A DNA stretch of 7,802 bases from Clostridia bacterium (GCA_017556565.1 JAFYMQ010000201.1:1-7802); one strand, 5' to 3'. Positions 1-7,427 are shown, numbered from the stretch's first letter. Translations and numbers: made by a program. Notes: a model not told the origin generated them from the letters alone.

Positions 1-246
1 AATGTAACCGACAATAAAGCGATTTTTGAAGTACACGATAACGGCTGCGGTATCGAGTCGACAAAACTGCCCAACATTTTCAGGGGTACAAACGTCTCCG
101 AAAATCGCTCAGCCGACACAAAAAAGCGCAATGCCGGCATTGGTCTGTCTGTGTGTTCGACGATAATCAAGGCTCACGGCGGCGAGATTTATGCCAAGAA
201 CGCAGATGGCGCTGTATTCGGCTTTATACTGAACGTGGAGGAATAA
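1..246 (+). CDS. Sensor histidine kinase, C-terminal ATP-binding end (partial)
   Basis: This is the last 81 codons of a two-component sensor kinase whose 5' part lies outside the window; the stop is TAA at 244-246. Translation in frame 1 shows the second half of a HATPase_c (GHKL) domain. The G1 box DNGCGIE is near residues 13-19, an IF.G segment follows, and the G2 box GIGLSVC is near residues 49-55, followed by KAHGGEI and a final F-x-L beta strand. These motifs bind ATP-Mg for autophosphorylation of a histidine that is not visible here. The HGGEI and GIGL spacing fits the KdpD/PhoR type of kinase. The protein ends almost directly after the ATPase fold, with no extra C-terminal domain. It is one base upstream of the response regulator, which is very probably its cognate partner. 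The sensory domain and signal cannot be judged from this fragment. Confidence 0.93.
   Translation, partial: NVTDNKAIFEVHDNGCGIESTKLPNIFRGTNVSENRSADTKKRNAGIGLSVCSTIIKAHGGEIYAKNADGAVFGFILNVEE
237..241 (+). promoter_or_regulatory. Shine-Dalgarno site of the response regulator
   Basis: GGAGG lies inside the last codons of the kinase gene, six bases before the ATG at 248. It supports that ATG as the true start and suggests the regulator is translated from the kinase mRNA by a ribosome that terminates and restarts. Confidence 0.85.
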
Positions 247-247
247 T

Positions 248-946
248 ATGAATAATAAATATAAAGTTCTTGTGGTAGAAGACGAGGTCAACATCATGAA
301 TCTTGTCTCTGCACTGTTGGAGACAAACGGTTATCAGGTCATAAGCGCCAAAACTTGTGCATCGGCAAAGGCGCTGTATGCATCCTATATACCCGATATA
401 ATCATTCTCGATCTCGGCCTGCCCGATGATGACGGCATGAACCTGCTCAAGGATATACGCCAGAACTCTCTTACCCCGGTCATTGTACTGTCTGCAAGAT
501 CGAGCGAAAAGGACAAGGTCGATGCTCTTGACCAGGGCGCAAACGACTATGTTACCAAGCCTTTTGGCTCGACAGAACTGCTTGCACGCGTCCGCTCTGT
601 GCTGAGAAACAACAGACACAGCGCACAGGAAGGCAGACTGCCCGGCGGCAAGTTTGTGCTCAACGACCTGCTTATTGACTACGATGCACGCAGAGTTTTT
701 ATAAAAGACTGTGAGATCAAGCTTACCCAGACCGAATATAACATTGTTGCTCTGCTATCCGAATACAGCGGAAAAATGCTGACATATGCCGCTATAATAA
801 AAGAAATCTGGGGTGCAAGTGACGATGGCAGCATCAAGAAACTTCAGGTAAATATGGCAAATATCCGCAAAAAGCTCGGTGCAAAACCCGGTGAGAACAA
901 CTATATCATAAACGAGCTTGGCGTAGGCTACAGAATGAACGACTGA
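248..946 (+). CDS. KdpE-like OmpR/PhoB-family response regulator
   Basis: This is a 232-residue DNA-binding response regulator, the usual length for the OmpR/PhoB family. The receiver domain spans about residues 5-120. It has the acidic pair E11/D12, the phospho-accepting D55 in an ILDLGLPD strand, S82 in VLSAR, and the conserved K104 in TKPFG, so it should be phosphorylation-competent. A winged-helix effector domain follows at about 133-230, with the usual LTQTEYNIVALL helix, an IWG turn, a recognition helix near 195-209 (ending in IRKKLG) and a GVGYRM wing. The runs DLGLPDDDG, PVIVLSARS.E.DK..ALD.GA.DY and KPFG..EL resemble E. coli KdpE more than PhoB or OmpR. KdpE proper activates kdpFABC for potassium uptake, but no kdp transport gene is visible here, so I leave the symbol empty. 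The start at 248 is set by the GGAGG six bases upstream and a one-base gap from the kinase stop. Its target promoters are unknown. Confidence 0.93.
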   Translation: MNNKYKVLVVEDEVNIMNLVSALLETNGYQVISAKTCASAKALYASYIPDIIILDLGLPDDDGMNLLKDIRQNSLTPVIVLSARSSEKDKVDALDQGANDYVTKPFGSTELLARVRSVLRNNRHSAQEGRLPGGKFVLNDLLIDYDARRVFIKDCEIKLTQTEYNIVALLSEYSGKMLTYAAIIKEIWGASDDGSIKKLQVNMANIRKKLGAKPGENNYIINELGVGYRMND

Positions 947-952
947 TTGTAT

Positions 953-993
953 AAAAAAACAGCAGACCGCAATACTGCGGTCTGTTATTTTTT
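953..993. terminator. Bidirectional rho-independent terminator between convergent operons
   Basis: A perfect 9-bp stem (963-971 paired with 976-984, CAGACCGCA/TGCGGTCTG) closes a four-base loop. On the plus strand it is followed by TTA and then six T (988-993), which suits termination of the kinase/regulator mRNA. On the minus strand it is followed by CTG and then seven T (complement of 953-959), which suits termination after polC. The plus-strand T-run overlaps the polC stop codon (992-994), so there is no spare sequence between the two operons. Function is inferred from structure alone. Confidence 0.88.
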
Positions 994-3900
994 ATAATCC
1001 GTCAAACAGATTGAGCTGATTTGTCTTGGGTATACCGTTCAATGCGCCGCAGCTGTCCAGCGACTCGATGACGCTCTTGGAAACCTTGTCACATCTTGAC
1101 GTAATATCCTCAGCAGACATAAACTTGCCGTTCTTGCGCTCCTCTACTATACTCTGTGCCGCAGCTTCGCCAAGACCGGGTATAGAAGTAAACGGCATAC
1201 GTAATGCATTGCCCTCGATAAGAAAGTTTTTGACGTCCGATTTGTATATATCGACAGGCAGGAATGTAAAGCCGCGCTTGTAGAACTCATGGCAAATCTC
1301 AAGTGTTGACATAATATCATCCTCAAGCGACGAGCGTTTGCCCTGAGCCTTGAGATTGCGGTAGCGCTTGCAGACCTCGGCATCGCCGTCACCCATATAG
1401 GTACCGTCAAAGGCTTTGGATCTGATAGCAAAATATGCTCCGTAAAAATCAAGGGGTCTGTGCACCTTGAACCATGCTATTCTGAAAGCATTGGTAACAT
1501 ACGCAACCGCGTGTGCTCTGGGGAACATATACTTGATGGTCTTGCAGGATGTTATGTACCATTCGGGCACGCTGTGCTCCCTCATCAGTTCTTCCCACTC
1601 GGGTTTGAGGCCTTTACCCTTTCGTACGCTTTCGGATATGGTAAATGAGGTTTTGGGAGGCAGACCGCGCTGCATCAGATACAACGTAATATCGTCACGG
1701 ACGCAGATAACGTCTTTCAGCGTACCGTCTCCCCGCTTGATGATATCAGCCGCATTATTAAGCCAAACGTCGGTACCGTGAGACAAACCCGATATACGAA
1801 CAAGCTCGGCAAATGTATGGGGCTGTGTATCGGTAAGCATTCCGCGGACAAACTTGGTGCCAAACTCAGGTATAGCCGCAGCACCGGTCTGCTCAAGAAT
1901 ATCGTCGGTCTCAATGCCCAGCGCACCGATATCTGTAAAGATCGACATTGTTGCAGGATCGTCGAGGGGCACGGTCTGAGGATTGATACCGCTTGTGTCA
2001 TAGAGCCTGCGTATCATTGTCGGATCGTCGTGTCCCAGCAGGTCAAGCTTAAGCAGGTTATCGTGTATGGAGTGGTAATCGAAATGGGTGGTTATTATAT
2101 CCGAGTCAGACTTATCGGCAGGATGCTGAACGGGGCAGAAATCATAGATCTCCATATCGTGAGGAACTATGATAAGTCCGCCGGGATGCTGACCTGTTGT
2201 GCGCTTGACGCCGGTACAACCCTGCACAAGCTTGTTCATGGCAGCTTTGCCGGGTGCCATTCCCTCTTCTTCAACAAAGTGTCTGACGTAACCGAATGCC
2301 GTCTTGTCCTGAGTCTTGGCTATTGTGCCGGCTTTGAACACACGGTCAACACCGAACATACGGATGGTTTCGGCATGAATACGGGTCTGATATTCACTGG
2401 AGAAGTTGAGGTCTATATCAGGCGCCTTGTCGCACTCAAAGCCAAGGAATGTTGCAAACGGAATATTAAATCCGTCTTTGACCATCTTGGTGCCACACTT
2501 GGGACAATCGCTGTCAGGCATATCTATACCCGACTCATACAGTGCCTCATCGCCGAATACCGTAGTCTTGCACTTGGGACATCTGTAGTGAGGCGGCAGC
2601 GCATTAACCTCTGTGATACCCGACAAGAAAGCAACAAAGGACGAGCCAACCGAGCCACGGGAGCCGACAAGATATCCGTCCGAGTTGGACTTTGCCACAA
2701 GCTTCTGGGCTATCATGTACATAACGTCGTAACCCTGATTTATAATAGGACGCAACTCTGCCTCAAGTCGGTCGGAAATAAGCTGAGGTACGCCATCCTC
2801 CGCCTCATAAAGCTCTTTCAGCTTGGTGCGGGACAGATATTCGATATCACGTGCAGAGTTTTCAACCGCAGGAGGATATGTTCCGCCTCTGACAGGCTCA
2901 AGCACATCGCACATTTCGGCAATCTTGTTGGGATTTTCTACAACGACCTCAAAAGCCTTTTTGCTGCCCAGATATGCAAACTCCTCAAGCATCTGGTCGG
3001 TGGTCTTAAATGAGAAATCCTGCTCATCCGAGTTGATGTCAAAGCCTTTGCTCTTCATCAGGATGTCTCGGTATATCTTGTCGCTCTTTTCAATATAGTG
3101 GACGTCACCCGTTGCACAAACAGGCTTGCCGAGAGCTTCACCAAGCTTGATAACAGTCTTGTTAAAATCTTTGAGCTGATCGATAGTGGAAACAATGCCC
3201 TTGTTGAGCATGAATATATTGTTGGATATAGGCTGGATCTCAAGATAGTCATAGAATGATGCTATCTTGACAAGCTCGTTCCAGGGTCTGCCCTTTACGA
3301 TAGCGTCAAAAAGCTCGCCCGCTTCACATGCAGAACCAAAAATAAAGTTCTCCCTGCAATTTTCAAGCTTGGACATAGGAATAATGGGAACGCCGCGCTT
3401 GAAATGCTTGAGATGCGCATCAGAAACAAGCTTGTAAAGCTGACGTACACCCTCTTGTTTTTTCACAAGAATAATAAAATGGTGGGTCTTGCCGTGTACG
3501 GAATTGTCTCCCGAGCGCAGAGAAATCAGCGCCTGATTGATCTCGTCAATACGTCTGACACCATGCTCCTGCTCAAGTCTGGATACAAATACTTTGAAAA
3601 TCTCCGCTAGAACGTCGCAGTCGTCGGATGCGCGATGATGGTTGAACTTGAGACCCATAGCATCGGCTATGATGTTAAGCTTGTGCTTGCTGAGTTCGGG
3701 CATGAGTGCCCGTGCCATCTCTACAGTATCAATAGAGCAGAACTGCTTGTCGATATTAAGCTTTTTGCATGCGGCACTAAGGAAAGATATGTCAAAATCA
3801 GCATTGTGAGCGCACATGGGGCTGTCGGAGCAGAAATCCAAAAACTCGGGCAATACAACCTCAATACCTCTTGCTCCCGCGACCATCTCGTTGGTGATGC

Positions 3901-5305
3901 CGGTCAGCTTGGTTATCTCAAAAGGTACAAGCTCATTGGGCTTTACGTACTGATGATATCTGTCTGTTATCTCTCCGTTTACAAGCTTGGCAGCTGCTAT
4001 CTCGATGATCTCACACTTTTTGGGATCAAGTCCGGTTGTCTCAAGGTCAAACACAATAATCTCATCATTGATAAGATTATCGCTTGTGCCTTTTACCGCC
4101 CTGCCCTTGGCTATATCATTGACGCAATATGCCTCAATACCGTAAATGACCTTGATCCCGTTCTTTTTGGCGGCGGAGGCAGCTTCGGGAAACGCCTGAA
4201 CAACACCGTGGTCGGTAATTGCGATGGCGGGATGTCCCATTTTTGCCGCAAGCTTGATGATTGCACCGGGATCGCACAGAGCGTCCATATTGGACATATT
4301 GGTATGCAGGTGAAGCTCTACACGCTTCTTCTCCGCCGTATCCTTGCGTCCCGACTTTTGTATCTCAACAATAGCTGTAGGCGATACAACAACGTCACCC
4401 TCGTATTTGTTAAAAGATGCTATGCCCTGCACCATAAGATGCATGCCGGATTTTATAGCGCCCGAAAGCTGCTTGGCAACCTCGTTTTCAAACACCTTGG
4501 AGACTCTTAGAGCGCCTTTTTCGTCGGATATGTCAAAGCTGACAGCAGTTTTATTCTTACCAGGCAGCTGACGCTCTTCTTTGAAGAACATTGTACCTTC
4601 TACCGTGACTTTGCCCGAATCGGCAGCTATATCCTCAAGAGGAATAACAACACCATTCTGCACCTTGCCGAATATCAGGTTTCCCAGCTGATCGGCTGCC
4701 GATACACGCTTACCTTCCTGCTTCTGCATGGGCTCAAAGACAAGAGGCTTGTCCGAGTATTTGGGCGCTGCCGCAGCGGCGGCCTTTTCCTGCTCTGCAA
4801 GCTCTTTTAACAGTGCGCTGTATTGCTCGTCGCGCTTTCTTTTTTGCTCATTTTCCGATTCAATATCTGCTTTGCAATTGATAAAAACGCGATAGTTGTT
4901 GCCGATACACTCATGCACGCAACGCATGATCTCGTTTTTCATATCATTGAAGCGTATGTAGATTGCAGACGAGAATATGTCAATATTTACAGCATCGGCA
5001 GACACGTCAAGAGAAACAATATCATCACCAAAAGACAGAGATGGATAGCGCTTGCCAAGTTCGACTCTCAGCTTTTGACTATCGGATACAGTTTCGGTAA
5101 ACTCGAACGCAATTTTATCCAAAGAATATGCTTTGCAGATTACGGATTTTGCAGCATCAAAACCACTGTCGGGCATTTGACCCGACAGTTTTATTGTAAA
5201 TATATTATCCTTTACACCAACCGCCAATACAGGATATCCCATAATAGGATGATCTGTTTTGGCTTCCGAGAACAAGTCTCTTAAATTGGGTTTGGATTCG
5301 ATCAT
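992..5305 (-). CDS. polC: DNA polymerase III alpha subunit, PolC type
   Basis: This is the replicative DNA polymerase of low-GC Gram-positives, 1437 residues, typical for PolC. Domains in order: an N-terminal region to about 145; a charged and Ala-rich linker at 147-185; an OB fold at about 220-315; and a PHP domain (HLHT at 332-335, TDHG at 364-367). The PHP domain is split by a DnaQ-like 3'-5' exonuclease at about 414-580 and resumes to GDVHY at 733-737. The exonuclease shows D420/E422, D505 or D503 in HNADFD, and H557/D562, so proofreading looks intact. A four-Cys zinc site (C909, C912, C934, C937) precedes the palm motif PDIDLNFS with metal-binding D963 and D965; D1088 in LKLDLLGHDD is the likely third. 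A helix-hairpin-helix sits near 1372-1390, and the clamp-binding motif QLNLF is at 1430-1434. The ATG overlaps the ispG stop as ATGA, with GGAGA six bases before it. It is the last gene of its operon and its stop abuts the terminator. Nothing essential is missing. Confidence 0.98.
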   Translation of the reverse strand: MIESKPNLRDLFSEAKTDHPIMGYPVLAVGVKDNIFTIKLSGQMPDSGFDAAKSVICKAYSLDKIAFEFTETVSDSQKLRVELGKRYPSLSFGDDIVSLDVSADAVNIDIFSSAIYIRFNDMKNEIMRCVHECIGNNYRVFINCKADIESENEQKRKRDEQYSALLKELAEQEKAAAAAAPKYSDKPLVFEPMQKQEGKRVSAADQLGNLIFGKVQNGVVIPLEDIAADSGKVTVEGTMFFKEERQLPGKNKTAVSFDISDEKGALRVSKVFENEVAKQLSGAIKSGMHLMVQGIASFNKYEGDVVVSPTAIVEIQKSGRKDTAEKKRVELHLHTNMSNMDALCDPGAIIKLAAKMGHPAIAITDHGVVQAFPEAASAAKKNGIKVIYGIEAYCVNDIAKGRAVKGTSDNLINDEIIVFDLETTGLDPKKCEIIEIAAAKLVNGEITDRYHQYVKPNELVPFEITKLTGITNEMVAGARGIEVVLPEFLDFCSDSPMCAHNADFDISFLSAACKKLNIDKQFCSIDTVEMARALMPELSKHKLNIIADAMGLKFNHHRASDDCDVLAEIFKVFVSRLEQEHGVRRIDEINQALISLRSGDNSVHGKTHHFIILVKKQEGVRQLYKLVSDAHLKHFKRGVPIIPMSKLENCRENFIFGSACEAGELFDAIVKGRPWNELVKIASFYDYLEIQPISNNIFMLNKGIVSTIDQLKDFNKTVIKLGEALGKPVCATGDVHYIEKSDKIYRDILMKSKGFDINSDEQDFSFKTTDQMLEEFAYLGSKKAFEVVVENPNKIAEMCDVLEPVRGGTYPPAVENSARDIEYLSRTKLKELYEAEDGVPQLISDRLEAELRPIINQGYDVMYMIAQKLVAKSNSDGYLVGSRGSVGSSFVAFLSGITEVNALPPHYRCPKCKTTVFGDEALYESGIDMPDSDCPKCGTKMVKDGFNIPFATFLGFECDKAPDIDLNFSSEYQTRIHAETIRMFGVDRVFKAGTIAKTQDKTAFGYVRHFVEEEGMAPGKAAMNKLVQGCTGVKRTTGQHPGGLIIVPHDMEIYDFCPVQHPADKSDSDIITTHFDYHSIHDNLLKLDLLGHDDPTMIRRLYDTSGINPQTVPLDDPATMSIFTDIGALGIETDDILEQTGAAAIPEFGTKFVRGMLTDTQPHTFAELVRISGLSHGTDVWLNNAADIIKRGDGTLKDVICVRDDITLYLMQRGLPPKTSFTISESVRKGKGLKPEWEELMREHSVPEWYITSCKTIKYMFPRAHAVAYVTNAFRIAWFKVHRPLDFYGAYFAIRSKAFDGTYMGDGDAEVCKRYRNLKAQGKRSSLEDDIMSTLEICHEFYKRGFTFLPVDIYKSDVKNFLIEGNALRMPFTSIPGLGEAAAQSIVEERKNGKFMSAEDITSRCDKVSKSVIESLDSCGALNGIPKTNQLNLFDGL
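1004..1018 (-). other. Beta-clamp-binding motif QLNLF at the PolC C-terminus
   Basis: Codons for residues 1430-1434 of PolC read QLNLF, matching the consensus QL(S/D)LF pentapeptide by which clamp partners dock in the DnaN sliding clamp. B. subtilis PolC ends with QLSLF at the same place. Here three further residues (DGL) follow before the stop. The role is assigned by family analogy. Confidence 0.8.
5165..5189. repeat. Perfect 9-bp inverted repeat inside the start of polC
   Basis: ACTGTCGGG (5165-5173) pairs fully with CCCGACAGT (5181-5189) around a seven-base loop; the polC codons involved are about 39-47. On the plus strand it is followed directly by a T-rich stretch (TTTTATTG), the look of an antisense terminator. 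In the polC mRNA it would be a hairpin about 115-140 bases after the start codon. The structure is seen directly; any function is unproven and chance is possible. Confidence 0.45.
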
Positions 5306-6357
5306 ACTTTTTCTCCAGTCATTTTCTCAATTTCTTCGATCAGTTTGTCCGCAAGCTCATTTTCGCTGACTTTGTACAGAATTTCGCCATGCTTGAATAT
5401 GAGTCCCTCACCTTTTCCGCAGGCAATACCTATATCAGCCTCTCTCGCCTCACCCGGGCCGTTTACGGCGCAGCCCATAACAGCAACGTTCAGCTTAGCT
5501 TTTACCTTTGCAAGGCGCTTTTCAATTTCGGCCACCAGAGATATAAGGTCAACCTTTGTTCTGCCGCAGGTGGGACAGGATATTATATTAACTCCGCTTG
5601 TATGCAGGTCAAGAGCTTTAAGTATCTTTTTGGCTGCAATAACTTCTTTGAGCGGGTCATCGGTCAGGGATACACGCAGCGTATCACCGATTCCGTCTAC
5701 AAGCAGCGCACCAAAAGCAGCGGCAGACTTAATAGTGCCCATCTCCGCGCCGCCAGCCTCGGTAACACCAAGATGGAGCGGAAAATCACACATCTCGCTG
5801 ACGAGCCTATAGGTGCTTATGGTCTTGAATACATCGGAGGACTTGATAGATATACATATATCCTCAAATCCGCGGTCACACAAAAGACCCACACTCTTCA
5901 TTGCGCTTTCGGCAAGAGCTTTTGGCGTGTTGCCGTACTTGTGGAGCAATTCTCTGTCAAGAGATCCGGAATTGACACCGACTCTTATGGGAATATTACG
6001 ATCTTTGCATACTGCGATTACCTCACGCAGCTTATCGTCTCCACCGATATTGCCGGGATTGATGCGTATCTTGTCTGCGCCGTTTCCGGCAGCTTCTATA
6101 GCAAGACGATAATCAAAATGAATATCCGCAACAAGCGGGATTGTAATATTCTTTTTTATCTCCCTGATTGCTGCCGCCGCCTCAAAATCAGGTACGGCTA
6201 CTCTGATAATATCGCAGCCTGCCTGGGCAAGGGTGTTGATCTGCTGACAGGTGGCTTTTACGTCAGCAGTATCAGTATTACACATTGACTGTACCAAAAT
6301 CGGGGCACTTCCGCCCAAAATACGATTTCCGACTTTGATTTGTCTCGATTTTCTCAT
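5302..6357 (-). CDS. ispG: 4-hydroxy-3-methylbut-2-en-1-yl diphosphate synthase (IspG/GcpE)
   Basis: This is a cytosolic iron-sulfur enzyme of the MEP isoprenoid pathway that reductively opens the ring of methylerythritol 2,4-cyclodiphosphate to give HMBPP. The protein has 351 residues, close to bacterial IspG (about 350-375). The N-terminal TIM-barrel part carries QSMCNTDTADV (23-33), PLVADIHFDYR (74-84), RINPGNIG (98-105), a GVNSGSL loop (127-133) and HLGVTEAGG (195-203). The C-terminal [4Fe-4S] domain has CPTC (C261, C264), C296 in MGCAVNGPGE, and E303. These match the E. coli ligands C270/C273/C305/E312 with a constant offset of nine, so the cluster site is complete. The start is supported by alignment of RKSRQIKVGN with the E. 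coli N-terminus, by the ATGA overlap with the upstream protease gene, and by GAGG eight bases before the ATG. It shares the operon with dxr, an earlier step of the same pathway. Confidence 0.98.
   Translation of the reverse strand: MRKSRQIKVGNRILGGSAPILVQSMCNTDTADVKATCQQINTLAQAGCDIIRVAVPDFEAAAAIREIKKNITIPLVADIHFDYRLAIEAAGNGADKIRINPGNIGGDDKLREVIAVCKDRNIPIRVGVNSGSLDRELLHKYGNTPKALAESAMKSVGLLCDRGFEDICISIKSSDVFKTISTYRLVSEMCDFPLHLGVTEAGGAEMGTIKSAAAFGALLVDGIGDTLRVSLTDDPLKEVIAAKKILKALDLHTSGVNIISCPTCGRTKVDLISLVAEIEKRLAKVKAKLNVAVMGCAVNGPGEAREADIGIACGKGEGLIFKHGEILYKVSENELADKLIEEIEKMTGEKV
5312..5316 (-). promoter_or_regulatory. Shine-Dalgarno site of polC inside ispG
   Basis: On the minus strand GGAGA lies six bases before the polC ATG, within the final codons of ispG. 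With the ATGA stop/start overlap it fixes the polC start and points to translational coupling with ispG. Confidence 0.78.
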
Positions 6358-7427
6358 CTTATGATCCTCAATATATCGTTTACGGTAACAAATACAAACA
6401 ATCCAAGTATAAGTGCAAGACCTACGATAGAGATATAGTTTTCATATTTGGGGTTGAGTTTTTTGCCTACGATAGCCTCAATCAGAATAAACAGCACCTT
6501 ACCGCCATCAAGTGCAGGTATAGGCAGCATATTTACGACGGCAAGATTGATAGAAATAAACGCCAGGAAATACCACAGCTCCTCAGATGATTCTTTTGCG
6601 CGGGTGTTCATCTCACTGGCTATACCGACAGTGCCCATCATCTGATTGGCTTTTACCTGACCCGAGATAAGCATACCAAAGCTCTTGTACGCAGACTGGA
6701 TAAAGGATGCCGCATTTTTGAACGCATACCCTATCCTGCCCCCAAAGTTCAGCTCCTCTGTTCCAAAGATGAAGCCATACTTATAGGAATTGTCCTCCTG
6801 AGAGAAAACTTTCTTTTCCAGTTCCAAATCATCAAGTTTTATACGTTTGCCGTCACGCTCAACAACAAAATCAAAAGGCTTCCCTTCTCCCAGCTGCAGC
6901 GCTGTGGTCAGGTCACCGTAAACAAAGGTTTTGAAACCGTTGACCTTTAGGATTTTGTCCCCGAGCATAAAGCCGCTTTCACCCTCATATTCAAAACCAT
7001 CCATAAAGGCTGTTATCTCAGGTGAATATACCATATCAACCGGCAAAAACAGAATAAGAAGGATCAATATACCGCAAAGCAGGTTCATAAAAGATCCTGC
7101 AACGCATATAAGGAATCTGCTAAGTTTGCCGGCGTTTATAAAACTGTCACTATCATCCTGAGGCTCTGCATCAATAACGTCTGAAATATTGTCGCCAACA
7201 AGCAGCTGCTCTTCACCCGATTCGCCTTTCATCATTACGGCACCGCCGAGAGGAAGCAGACGAATGGCATAAAGAGTATCGCCAATTTGTTTTTTGAATA
7301 TTGCAGGGCCAAAGCCTATTGTAAATTGCTCAACCTTTACACCGCAAAGCTTGGAAACGATAAAATGACCAAGCTCGTGAACAAATATGAGCAAACTAAA
7401 CAAGATAATGACAAGGATAAGACTCAT
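6354..7427 (-). CDS. rseP: RIP zinc metalloprotease (site-2 protease, RseP/RasP family)
   Basis: This is an integral-membrane zinc protease that cuts transmembrane segments of substrates such as anti-sigma factors and leftover signal peptides (B. subtilis RasP, E. coli RseP). The 357 residues fit the one-PDZ Gram-positive form. The first membrane helix (about 2-24) contains the zinc motif HELGH (H17, E18, H21). GFGP at 38-41 and RLLPLGGAVMMKGE at 56-69 are family signatures. A second helix lies at about 103-130, one PDZ-like domain at about 135-205, a third helix at about 285-304 running into NMLPIPALDGG with the third zinc ligand D307, and a last helix at about 333-352. Residues 69-94 form an acidic insert. 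The usual GPVGI motif reads MGTVGIA (264-270). The start overlaps the dxr stop as TAATG and has a strong Shine-Dalgarno. Its substrates cannot be told from this window; the position after dxr is conserved in Firmicutes. Confidence 0.96.
   Translation of the reverse strand: MSLILVIILFSLLIFVHELGHFIVSKLCGVKVEQFTIGFGPAIFKKQIGDTLYAIRLLPLGGAVMMKGESGEEQLLVGDNISDVIDAEPQDDSDSFINAGKLSRFLICVAGSFMNLLCGILILLILFLPVDMVYSPEITAFMDGFEYEGESGFMLGDKILKVNGFKTFVYGDLTTALQLGEGKPFDFVVERDGKRIKLDDLELEKKVFSQEDNSYKYGFIFGTEELNFGGRIGYAFKNAASFIQSAYKSFGMLISGQVKANQMMGTVGIASEMNTRAKESSEELWYFLAFISINLAVVNMLPIPALDGGKVLFILIEAIVGKKLNPKYENYISIVGLALILGLFVFVTVNDILRIIR
6366..6369 (-). promoter_or_regulatory. Shine-Dalgarno site of ispG inside rseP
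   Basis: On the minus strand GAGG (within TGAGGAT) lies eight bases before the ispG ATG, in the last codons of the protease gene. It supports the chosen start and re-initiation at the ATGA overlap. Confidence 0.72.

Noticed and set aside
224..619. 131-codon minus-strand open frame opposite the response regulator
   Set aside because: It is codon-aligned with the regulator receiver domain and shows no protein family signal; it would also lie downstream of the terminator from the polC side.
1778..3013. 411-codon open frame on the plus strand opposite polC
   Set aside because: It is codon-aligned with polC, which has all family motifs intact there (zinc site, palm aspartates). The translation is Cys/His/Arg/Leu-rich, with no recognisable domain or good ribosome site, so it is a shadow.
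3635..4510. 291-codon open frame on the plus strand opposite the PolC exonuclease and PHP region
   Set aside because: It is codon-aligned with polC and has no recognisable protein features; the sense strand encodes conserved exonuclease motifs.
5389..6288. 299-codon open frame on the plus strand opposite ispG
   Set aside because: It is codon-aligned with ispG, whose catalytic and iron-sulfur motifs are complete; it is explained by absence of TTA, CTA and TCA codons in ispG.
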